From a virus: a stretch of 26,923 bases of DNA. Both the position numbers and the translations under genes were made by a program. Below the pieces are notes generated by a model that worked only from the letters and a program-made list of their open reading frames with translations, had not been told where the DNA came from and made no database searches. Where the stretch lies: IMG/VR virus record IMGVR_UViG_3300032050_000679, positions 1 to 26,923 of that record, one strand, 5' to 3'. Below, piece by piece: positions 20,908-26,923 of this stretch (position 1 is the stretch's first letter; every line of letters starts with the position of its first letter).

Positions 20908-21239
20908 TGCCGCTCCCTTCGGGCCTGCTCCGCGAAGTGTTCGCGATCGAGTCTCCGACGGAGACCCGGAACGCCCTGGGCGAGTCGGTGCAGACCTGGC
21001 AGGAAGAGGGCCGCCGCTACGGGTCGTACGAAGCCATTTCATACTCGGAGCAGACCCGCCGCGGGCAGGTCGGCGGCTCGGTCTCGGCAACGGTTCGGAT
21101 CAGGTACTTCCCGGGCCTGACGGGTAAGCACCGGCTCCGGTGGATCAGCCGTGGCGGCCGCGTGCTGTACGTCTCCAGCGTGATCGAGCGGGGCTTCCGC
21201 GAGGAGCACGAACTCGCGGTCGAGGAGCAGGCCACATGA
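20907..21239 (+). CDS. head-tail joining protein (head closure, gp16-like)
   Basis: A 110-residue beta-rich protein typical of phage head-closure proteins: LREVFAIESPTETRNALGES near the start, TWQEEGRRYGSYEAIS, then TVRIRYFPGLTGKHRLRW and GRVLYVSSVIERGFREE. It would plug the connector and bind the tail. ATG 20907 overlaps the previous TGA; an in-frame GTG at 20904 is an alternative. The stop overlaps the next ATG (ATGA). Confidence 0.85.
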   Translation: MPLPSGLLREVFAIESPTETRNALGESVQTWQEEGRRYGSYEAISYSEQTRRGQVGGSVSATVRIRYFPGLTGKHRLRWISRGGRVLYVSSVIERGFREEHELAVEEQAT

Positions 21240-21757
21240 TCGCGCTATCGTGGAGGGTCGACCGCTACGATTTCACCGACTACGACGCCGATAAGGCCGT
21301 CGCCGTCGTGATGGACCGATTCAAATCCCTGCCGCGGCACATCGCCAGGAAGCACATGGGAGCGGCTATGCGTCGTGTCCTGAAGCCCGGCGTCCCGATC
21401 CTGCGGAAGAATACGCCGCCCATGGGTACACGCCGCGGCCGCCGCAAGAAGGGCGAAAAGCCTATCTCTACCGGAGCCATGCGGCGGGCCGTGACGACAA
21501 GGACAGGCCAGACCGGCCGCAACCAGGACGGGTTCGTCTGGGGCGTGCTCGGCTACCGGGCCTCGTTCGAAAGCCGAAAGGCCATTTGGCACCAGTACGG
21601 AACAACTACCGGGCTCCAGGCGGCCGACATGATCGGCCGCACGATGAGGGAGTTCGGCCAGCCAGCGGCGAACAAGTTAGCGGCCGAATTGGCCGTCGCT
21701 TTCGATAAGGCGGTCAAGGAAAACGCGTCCGGCAAAAACCCTGGTTTCGGAGCGTAA
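21236..21757 (+). CDS. HK97 gp10-like tail-completion/neck protein
   Basis: A 173-residue protein with the usual layout of gp10-like neck proteins. An N-terminal helix (YDADKAVAVVMDRFKSLPRHIARKHMGAAMRRVL) is followed by a very basic loop (RRGRRKKGEKP), a strand region (GFVWGVLGYRASF, AIWHQYGTTTG) that includes the family-typical H-x-x-E/Y-x-G-T segment, and a C-terminal helix. It lies in the standard place between head closure and tail terminator. The start overlaps the previous stop. Confidence 0.75.
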   Translation: MIALSWRVDRYDFTDYDADKAVAVVMDRFKSLPRHIARKHMGAAMRRVLKPGVPILRKNTPPMGTRRGRRKKGEKPISTGAMRRAVTTRTGQTGRNQDGFVWGVLGYRASFESRKAIWHQYGTTTGLQAADMIGRTMREFGQPAANKLAAELAVAFDKAVKENASGKNPGFGA

Positions 21758-21760
21758 CGC

Positions 21761-22150
21761 ATGGCAAGCCCCGAGGCGTGGCTACGGATGGCGATCGAAG
21801 GCGTGGCCGGGTGCAACGCCTACCCACTGGTGGTGAACGAGGGCCAGGCCCCGCCGTTCGTGGTTTACATGAGGACCGCTACGGCCCGCGTCCAGCAGCT
21901 CGACGGCGCGTTCGACTCCCCAGTCGGGACGTTTGAGATCACGATCTACAACGACGGATACCTCGCCGTGAAGACCACGGCCGACGCCGTCCGGGCCGCC
22001 GTGAATAACTTCCAGGGACCGGGCGAAGGGGCGAACATCTTGAGCGTGCAACTCGACAACGAGCGGGACGCCGATCCCGTGTTTCTCGAGGGGCGCGATC
22101 TTCCGACCTTTGTCGTAGAGCAGACCTATACCATCCGCTGGGAAGAGTAG
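21761..22150 (+). CDS. tail terminator-like protein
   Basis: A 129-residue protein resembling phage tail terminators (DUF3168-like): an opening helix, LVVNEGQAPPFVVYMRTA, a strand pair (GTFEITIYNDGYLAVKTTADAVRAAV) and QTYTIRWEE at the end. Terminators cap the finished tail tube and join it to the head. Gene order (neck protein before, tube protein after) supports this. Confidence 0.75.
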   Translation: MASPEAWLRMAIEGVAGCNAYPLVVNEGQAPPFVVYMRTATARVQQLDGAFDSPVGTFEITIYNDGYLAVKTTADAVRAAVNNFQGPGEGANILSVQLDNERDADPVFLEGRDLPTFVVEQTYTIRWEE

Positions 22151-22152
22151 CC

Positions 22153-22521
22153 ATGCCTGTCGCAGACTCACAGGGTACGACGTTTACGTTCGGCGGCGTC
22201 GAGTTCTCGGCCACGAACATCAAGGTGAAGAAGACCGGCAAGGGCTACGACCAGGACGTCGACGTATCGACGCTCTCGCTCGCGAGCGGTGCCGACAAGG
22301 TTTACGAAGCCCCGGCCCTCTACGACTACGGCCCGGCGGGTCGCTCGATCGAGATCTCGCTCTCCTACCTGGGCGACGACGAGCCGGACACCGATAGCGA
22401 GCTGACGCTCGTCTGTGCGAAGTTTGGCCTCAACGACCCGGCGCGGTGCAGCGAGTTTGAGCTCGAAGCAGCCGTCGGCGAGAAGATCAAGGGTACGGCC
22501 ACGTTCGTAATCAAGGGCTAA
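22153..22521 (+). CDS. tail tube-like protein, copy 1
   Basis: A 122-residue beta-rich protein beginning MPVADSQGTTFTFGGVEF. It has SIEISLSYLGDD in the middle and ends FELEAAVGEKIKGTATFVIKG. Size and place (after the terminator, before the assembly chaperones) fit the tail tube protein. It shares its start and its end motif with the next gene, so the two are tandem paralogues. This copy keeps an acidic middle (DDEPDTDSE). Confidence 0.75.
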   Translation: MPVADSQGTTFTFGGVEFSATNIKVKKTGKGYDQDVDVSTLSLASGADKVYEAPALYDYGPAGRSIEISLSYLGDDEPDTDSELTLVCAKFGLNDPARCSEFELEAAVGEKIKGTATFVIKG

Positions 22522-22531
22522 GGGGGATGGG

Positions 22532-22921
22532 ATGCCATTCGCCGATGCCCAGGGTGCGACGGTCTCGTTCGGCGGAGTTGTCCTCGGTAGCCTGGTGAAC
22601 ATCCAGGCCACCCAGTCCGTCTCCGGCAAGTTCGACTGTACCTCCCTGCTCTCGCCCGTCCTTGGGGCCGGGGCGAACTCCCGCGTTCTGCTCCAGTCGA
22701 ACCCGACGAGCGTCGACGCCGGCGGGGTCGCCGTTCAGTTCATCGGCCAGACCGTGTTCTCGCGTGCCGACATCGGCCGCGTCGCCCCGCTGGTTTTCGC
22801 CCTGCCGTCGGGCGGGGCATTGGTTGGGCTGGCGTACCTCGACAATTTGGAACTAGAGGCCGCCGTCGGAGAGAAGCTCCGCGGGACCGCGACCTTCACG
22901 TTCACAGGATTTTTTGCCTAA
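22532..22921 (+). CDS. tail tube-like protein, copy 2
   Basis: A 129-residue paralogue of the previous protein: MPFADAQGATVSFGGVVLG at the start and LELEAAVGEKLRGTATFTFTG at the end, with a different, less charged middle (KFDCTSLLSPVLGAG). AAGGGGGATGG precedes the ATG. The two could form a mixed tube, or one could decorate or replace the other. The stop overlaps the next ATG (TAATG). Confidence 0.75.
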   Translation: MPFADAQGATVSFGGVVLGSLVNIQATQSVSGKFDCTSLLSPVLGAGANSRVLLQSNPTSVDAGGVAVQFIGQTVFSRADIGRVAPLVFALPSGGALVGLAYLDNLELEAAVGEKLRGTATFTFTGFFA

Positions 22922-23277
22922 TGCCCACGACAGCCGAAGACATTTTCGGAACCGCCACGCCCGACGTCGTCGAGGTGACGCCAGCCGGCGCGGCAAAGCC
23001 CGTCCGTCTCCGCTACCCGACTTTCCGCGAGTGGCACGAGATCACGATCGAGCACCGGAAGGCCGGGGCCGACAAGCGCGACCCGTCCGCCGACCTGATC
23101 GCCCGGACGATCGCGATCTGTATCGCCGACGGCCAGGGCCGGCGCAAGCTCACCGACGCCGAGGCCTCCGCCCTGCTCGAGGCCAGCCCGCGGCAGGTGA
23201 TGGATCTCTACACGAAGTGCTGGGAGACGGTGCTCCGGAACGACGACGACGCGGCAAAGGGGGAGGCAAAAAACTAA
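22921..23277 (+). CDS. tail assembly chaperone, short form (gpG-like)
   Basis: A 118-residue helical protein (RYPTFREWHEITIEHRKAGADKRD, LTDAEASALLEASPRQVMDLYTKCWETVL), in the position of lambda gpG, between tail tube and tape measure. It ends at TAA 23275-23277, directly after the slippery heptamer A-AAA-AAC (23268-23274). Most ribosomes would stop here; a fraction shifts -1 to make the long form. These chaperones bind the tape measure during tail assembly and are not in the final virion. Confidence 0.88.
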   Translation: MPTTAEDIFGTATPDVVEVTPAGAAKPVRLRYPTFREWHEITIEHRKAGADKRDPSADLIARTIAICIADGQGRRKLTDAEASALLEASPRQVMDLYTKCWETVLRNDDDAAKGEAKN

Positions 23278-23603
23278 AGAGCGAGCCGGCGGTCTTGTTC
23301 CTCCACCGGCTCGCGATCGAACTAGGGGAACCGAGCGTCGATGCCCTCGCCTCGAAGATCACGGTTCGGGAGTTTCGCCGCTGGTGCGGATACTACCTCC
23401 TGGAGCCCTTCGGGACGGATTGGCAACGGACGGCCCGCCTGGCGGTGTGGTTGGCCGTGACGCTCGGAGCGAAGTTCGACCCAGACGACGAGATCGAGGC
23501 GAAGTTCCTGCCGACCTACCGCAGCGTTCCCCAGACCGACGACGAGATCTTCCGCGAGCTCATGAAAATCCCGGGCCTGAAGAAACGACACGAGAGCGAC
23601 TAA
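22921..23603 (+). CDS. tail assembly chaperone, long frameshifted form (gpGT-like)
   Basis: A -1 shift at 23268-23274 fuses the short chaperone to a further 109 residues read from CTA at 23274 (LKSEPAVLFLHRLAIELGEP onward, ending KKRHESD), about 227 residues in total. The extension has a helical, Trp-rich middle (EFRRWCGYYLLEPFG, TARLAVWLAVTLGAKF), as expected for the gpT part that contacts the tape measure and tube protein. The stop at 23601-23603 overlaps the tape measure ATG. No independent ribosome site for the extension is apparent. Confidence 0.88.
23268..23314 (+). promoter_or_regulatory. programmed -1 ribosomal frameshift signal
   Basis: The heptamer A-AAA-AAC (23268-23274) lies in the right register (GCA AAA AAC TAA). 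Six bases later, GCGAGCCGG (23281-23289) pairs perfectly with CCGGCTCGC (23306-23314) around a 16-nt loop. This is the classic slippery site, spacer and stem-loop arrangement. Confidence 0.92.
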
Positions 23604-25597
23604 TGGCAGCCATCGGCAAGGTGTCCGCTGTCTTTTCGGCCAGCACCAACGGACTCACGAGCGGCGTCAATACTGCGATCGCGGCCTTCGGTCGCGTGGG
23701 TGGCAACGCCCGAGCCCTGGGTTCGGCTTTTCAACAACTCCAGTCCATCGGGAACATGGGCGTCGGCAACGTGGGGCCGGCTGCCGACGCGTCGTCCGCC
23801 GCCTTGTCGAGATTTACGCGGCTCTCCGAAGGACTCCAGCAGGCCCTTCAGGCCGGAAGGATCACGTCCGACGAGTTCGCCCGGCGTATGCAACTCGTCG
23901 AGCAGGCGGCCAGCGAGACGGCGTCCACGATGGCCCGCGGCGCTGCCATCACCGACCAGTACCGCAGCTCCGAGGAGAAGCACGCACGCCGGCTTGACGA
24001 GCTGAACAAACTCCACGCGGCCGGGGCGATCGACACGAAGACCTACCTCCGCGCCGTTGGCGCAGCCAACGACGAGCTTAAACAAAGCCAGGGCGGCGCG
24101 AATGCGTTCAAGAAGGCGGCCGCGACCGTCGAGACCGCTACGACCGCCGTTACCCGCCGCCTCAATGCCCTAATCGCGATCCAGGGGGCCCAGCTTTTCG
24201 GGTCCGTCGTTCGCGGCGTGTCCGACGCTGTCCGGTCTCTCGTGAACATGGGCCAGGCCCAGGCCGAGGTGATCGACTCGACCTCGAAGCTCGCCGCCCG
24301 GCTGGGCTTCACCTACGGCGAGCTGGCGGGCCTGGGTCTCGCGGCCGAGCTGTCGGGCGTGTCGATGGATCAGGTGGCCGCCGCCGCCACGAAGGCCGAC
24401 ATCGCGTTCGTCAAGGCCGCCAACGGCTCCAAGCAGGCCCGGGCCGTCTTCGACCGGCTCGGCCTGTCCATGGACCAGCTCCAAGGCATGAGCGCGGCCG
24501 AGCGGTTCGACGCGATTGCCGCGTCGATCGCCGCCCTGCCGACCGAGGCCGAACGGGCCGCCGCGGCCGTGGCGATCTTCGGCCGGGCCGGGGCTGCCAT
24601 GCTGCCCATGTTCGCCCAGGGGGCCGAGGGGATCGCCGCCGCCCGCCGCGAGGCCGAGGCCTTCGGGCTGACGCTGACGAACGCCCAGGGGCAGAACGTC
24701 GAGGCGATGAACGATTCGTTCACCAGGGCCCAGCAGGCGATCCAGGGCGTCGTCGGCCAGATCGTGGCCTACCTGTCCCCGGCCGTCGAGGCGGTCACGA
24801 CGGCGTTCTCGGACTTCGTGGGTAGCGTCGGCGGGGCGAACATCGGCCAGGCCATCGGCGACGCCCTGCTTCAGGGGGCGCAGTTCTTCGCCGGGATCGC
24901 CGACTGGGTGATCGCCGGCCTGGGCGGCGTGTTCGAGTACGCGACGGCCGTCGGCGAATACTGGGCCACCGGCTGGGAGTTGGGGACGCGTGTCGGGAAC
25001 TTGCTCTACGGTGCGTTCAAGACGTTCGAGGCGGTGGGGAACATCATCGGCGGGCTGTTCTCCGACATCGTGGCGGGCCTGTACCGGGCTGCGGCGACGA
25101 TTGCCGGCGTGATCCCCGGGTTCGGGGATATGGCCGCGTCGCTGAATCAGTCCGCCGACGGCTGGGCCGCGACGGGCGACCAGTTCGCCGCCTCGATGAA
25201 CCAGAACCTCGACGCGGCGTCGACGGCGTTCGGGAACGCCTTCGGCGAGTCGGCCGCGGCGGCCGCCCCGGCGGCGGTCGGGCCCGTGTCGCAAATGATC
25301 GACGACGCGAGGCGTCGCGCCGAGCAGGCGGCAGCCCAGCAGGACACGGCGGCCCGGCAGACCGTCGGCCCGCAGGCCGTGGCCCCGGCCCAGGCGGTGG
25401 CGTCCACCGAGGCCCTGAAGGCCACCGACTCGACCTCGCGGGAAGGGATCGCGGAAATGTTCCGCCTCATGCGTGGCGACGCCGGCAACGTCCAGGAGCA
25501 ACAGCTCGGCGTCCTTGAGCAGATCCGCGACGCCGTCCAGTCAGGGAACGAGGACGGCGGATTCGACTCGACCGAGCTCGTCTTCGGGGGTGCCTGA
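23603..25597 (+). CDS. tape measure protein
   Basis: A 664-residue protein starting at a TAATG overlap. The N-terminal third is long alpha-helix rich in Ala, Gln and Ser (FTRLSEGLQQALQAGRITSDEF ... EEKHARRLDELNKLH). The middle has the tape-measure core (GFTYGELAGLGLAAELSGVS, FDRLGLSMDQLQGMSAAERF, AAVAIFGRAGAAMLPMFAQG). Hydrophobic segments follow (FFAGIADWVIAGLGGVFEYA, and FEAVGNIIGGLFSDIVAGL about 50 residues later), then a helical tail ending in DSTELVFGGA. It sets tail length; at about 0.15 nm per residue this predicts a tail near 100 nm. No lysozyme or peptidase domain is visible in it. Confidence 0.92.
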   Translation: MAAIGKVSAVFSASTNGLTSGVNTAIAAFGRVGGNARALGSAFQQLQSIGNMGVGNVGPAADASSAALSRFTRLSEGLQQALQAGRITSDEFARRMQLVEQAASETASTMARGAAITDQYRSSEEKHARRLDELNKLHAAGAIDTKTYLRAVGAANDELKQSQGGANAFKKAAATVETATTAVTRRLNALIAIQGAQLFGSVVRGVSDAVRSLVNMGQAQAEVIDSTSKLAARLGFTYGELAGLGLAAELSGVSMDQVAAAATKADIAFVKAANGSKQARAVFDRLGLSMDQLQGMSAAERFDAIAASIAALPTEAERAAAAVAIFGRAGAAMLPMFAQGAEGIAAARREAEAFGLTLTNAQGQNVEAMNDSFTRAQQAIQGVVGQIVAYLSPAVEAVTTAFSDFVGSVGGANIGQAIGDALLQGAQFFAGIADWVIAGLGGVFEYATAVGEYWATGWELGTRVGNLLYGAFKTFEAVGNIIGGLFSDIVAGLYRAAATIAGVIPGFGDMAASLNQSADGWAATGDQFAASMNQNLDAASTAFGNAFGESAAAAAPAAVGPVSQMIDDARRRAEQAAAQQDTAARQTVGPQAVAPAQAVASTEALKATDSTSREGIAEMFRLMRGDAGNVQEQQLGVLEQIRDAVQSGNEDGGFDSTELVFGGA

Positions 25598-26499
25598 TGG
25601 CTGTCGTCGGCTGGCGTGAAACCGCAAAAGGGAAAAAGGTCTCCGGCAAGTTCGGAGAGTCGAACACCTACTCGCGGGCGTTCCTGATCCGCGTCGATCA
25701 CCCGGCCACGTCCGAGGTGGCGATCTGCCGGGCTCCCGGCATCGTGTACGGGGCCGCCCACCCGGCACAGTCGGCGTGCAAGGCGATGGAGTTCTCGCTC
25801 GACATGGCCGACGATGTCGGCCTCTGGTGGACGCTGTCGGTGAACTACTACGCGCCGCCGCCCGAGGCGATCCCGGACGAGAACGGGATTCCGGAAGACT
25901 CTTGGGCCGCCAGCGGCGGCACCAGTACGGGCCCGGCGTTCCAGGACATCGACGGGGATACGATCGTCAACTCTGCCGGCGACCCGCTCGAAGGCCTGGA
26001 GCAGGAGAATGACGACATCTCGTGGACGCTCACGAAGTGCTACTCCGACATGAGCTGGGACGCTGTCAGGGTTCAGCAATCAAACACCGTAAACGAAGCT
26101 TTTTGGAACTACGGCCTTTCTGGGACCTGGAAGGTAAACTTCCGGTCGGCCCAGAAGAAGACGATCGCCACGGCGACGACCGGCACCTCGGGCCCATCGC
26201 CGAACGACGGAACGAACGCGCCGGCCGAAGGGTCCGAGTCCACGTCCACCTACTGGGAGACCGTCTGGGAGTTCCGCTACCGGAAGAACGGCTGGGCGCT
26301 GAAGCCCTGGGATGTCGGCTTCAATGAACTGGTCAGCGGCGAACGCCAGGCGATCGTCGGGGCCGACGGAAAAGCCGTGAAGCAGCCGGTCGCCCTGACG
26401 GGCGCGGGGGCGGCCAAGCCTGCCGGCGAGGCCCCGGACGCCCTGGCGTTCGACGTGTACGACTCGTCGAACTTCTCCACGTTCGGGGAGCCGTCCTAA
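25597..26499 (+). CDS. tail-tip region protein, function unknown
   Basis: A 300-residue protein starting at a TGATG overlap with the tape measure stop, in the place usually held by the distal tail protein. The first ~90 residues are beta-rich (SGKFGESNTYSRAFLIRVDHP, EFSLDMADDVGLWWTLSVNYY). A Gly/Thr/Ser linker follows, then YWETVWEFRYRKNGWALKPWDVGFNEL (about 211-247), which recurs in tail proteins of this kind, and an acidic Ala-rich end. Role as a distal tail or baseplate hub part is inferred from position; I do not recognise a named family. Confidence 0.65.
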   Translation: MAVVGWRETAKGKKVSGKFGESNTYSRAFLIRVDHPATSEVAICRAPGIVYGAAHPAQSACKAMEFSLDMADDVGLWWTLSVNYYAPPPEAIPDENGIPEDSWAASGGTSTGPAFQDIDGDTIVNSAGDPLEGLEQENDDISWTLTKCYSDMSWDAVRVQQSNTVNEAFWNYGLSGTWKVNFRSAQKKTIATATTGTSGPSPNDGTNAPAEGSESTSTYWETVWEFRYRKNGWALKPWDVGFNELVSGERQAIVGADGKAVKQPVALTGAGAAKPAGEAPDALAFDVYDSSNFSTFGEPS

Positions 26500-26846
26500 T
26501 GCCAGGCCGCCGCGAGCGGATCACGTTCGACCGCCGGACGGCGAAGCGGATCGCGACCGTCGTCCGCGACGCCGAGCGCGGCGACCGCGACCTGGCCCCG
26601 GTCACGTTTCGGACCGGGGGCGGCGACGATGGGGCCGAGATCCGGCTCGGCACGATCGCGGCGAGCTGGACCAAGGGCACGACGGCCACCGTGACGCAGC
26701 TCAAGCCCGACGGCTCGGCCTTGACGCCGACGCGGACGTTCACGGCGACGAACTGGTTCGCGGCCGTGACGGTCTCGAGCGGGACGAAGAAGGTCGCCTG
26801 CGCGTCGGTGGGCAGCCTGTGGATCCTGATCGCGGCGGAGTGCTAG
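26499..26846 (+). CDS. hypothetical tail-region protein
   Basis: A 115-residue protein with a very basic start (MPGRRERITFDRRTAKRIATVVRDAERG) and a beta-rich remainder (IRLGTIAASWTKGTTATVTQL, TNWFAAVTVSSGTKKVACASVGSLWILIAAEC). The second half resembles small carbohydrate-binding or decoration folds in phage tail proteins, but no family is certain. It starts at a TAATG overlap with the previous gene, so it belongs to the tail operon. Confidence 0.6.
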   Translation: MPGRRERITFDRRTAKRIATVVRDAERGDRDLAPVTFRTGGGDDGAEIRLGTIAASWTKGTTATVTQLKPDGSALTPTRTFTATNWFAAVTVSSGTKKVACASVGSLWILIAAEC

Positions 26847-26849
26847 GCC

Positions 26850-26923
26850 ATGATGCTCGGAAGCCCGTGCTCGCCGTGCTGTGGGGAGGTCTGCGGGTGC
26901 GCAAGCCCGGCGGATTTCCCGCC
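26850..26923 (+). CDS. start of a cysteine-rich protein (cut by the window end)
   Basis: Two adjacent in-frame ATGs (26850, 26853), four bases after the previous stop, open a frame that runs to the window end. The 24 visible codons include SPCSPCCGEVCGCASP, with five cysteines. Cys-rich starts like this could bind metal. Nothing more can be said from the fragment. Confidence 0.5.
   Translation, partial: MMLGSPCSPCCGEVCGCASPADFP

Noticed and set aside
18811-21090. Very long open frame on the minus strand (about 759 codons) opposite the capsid region
   Set aside because: It mirrors clear + strand genes (capsid protein, connector), has Gly/Arg/Asp-rich nonsense composition and no family motifs. 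Such frames are expected opposite high-GC codons.
1-26923. tRNA genes, promoters of the -35/-10 type and integrase attachment sites
   Set aside because: I found no convincing cloverleaf, no clear sigma70-like pair in this high-GC host type, and no integrase or att-like duplication, so none is reported.

Overview
This window is a contiguous part of a tailed-phage genome of the HK97-fold, long-tailed (siphovirus-like) type, either a prophage or a free phage. Every gene I accept is on the + strand. Genes are packed with ATGA, GTGA or TGATG start/stop overlaps, which indicates long co-transcribed operons. No tRNA, rRNA, integrase, repressor or CRISPR array is visible. Base composition is high-GC in the structural genes (hand count for 12541-12660: 87 of 120 bases G or C). 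It is clearly lower in two accessory stretches: the cassette-like region at about 2.0-4.7 kb, and the end of the last tail-fibre gene (11041-11160: 55 of 120). The host cannot be proven from the window. The hairpin repeats and the lectin-like fibre domains remind me of planctomycete genomes, so a planctomycete host is a reasonable guess and no more.

Layout. 1-2008: a small winged-helix protein, a ParB-like protein, and a replication-initiator-like protein whose linker DNA carries repeats that could be the phage origin. 2005-4785: an accessory array of small genes and a C5 cytosine methyltransferase, separated by five structured repeats (R1-R5) that look like integron attC recombination sites. 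4782-6049: a small unknown protein, a RusA-type Holliday-junction resolvase and an HTH protein. 6059-11466: tail-fibre or receptor-binding genes built from a duplicated module, one with an internal frameshift. 11467-11829: a mostly non-coding stretch with a direct repeat and a hairpin. 11830-16229: HNH nuclease, small and large terminase, portal and prohead protease. 16222-19021: a cluster of small, mostly membrane-anchored proteins around a papain-like cysteine peptidase. 19102-22921: major capsid protein, four head-tail connector/tail-completion proteins and two paralogous tail-tube-like proteins. 22921-26923: tail assembly chaperones expressed through a textbook -1 ribosomal frameshift, the tape measure protein, and tail-tip-region proteins running off the window.

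How the parts work together: the first 6 kb copy and modify DNA. HNH plus terminase package it into a capsid made by portal, protease and capsid protein. The connectors join the head to a tail whose length is set by the tape measure. The fibres at 6-11.5 kb should bind the host; their place between replication genes and the terminase, instead of after the tail-tip genes, is atypical. The most unusual element is the R1-R5 array. Five hairpins share fixed AAC/GTT ends, fixed 9-nt spacers and one fixed bulged base. Their stem sequences fall into three compensating pairs, and four of the five contain the start codon of the next gene.
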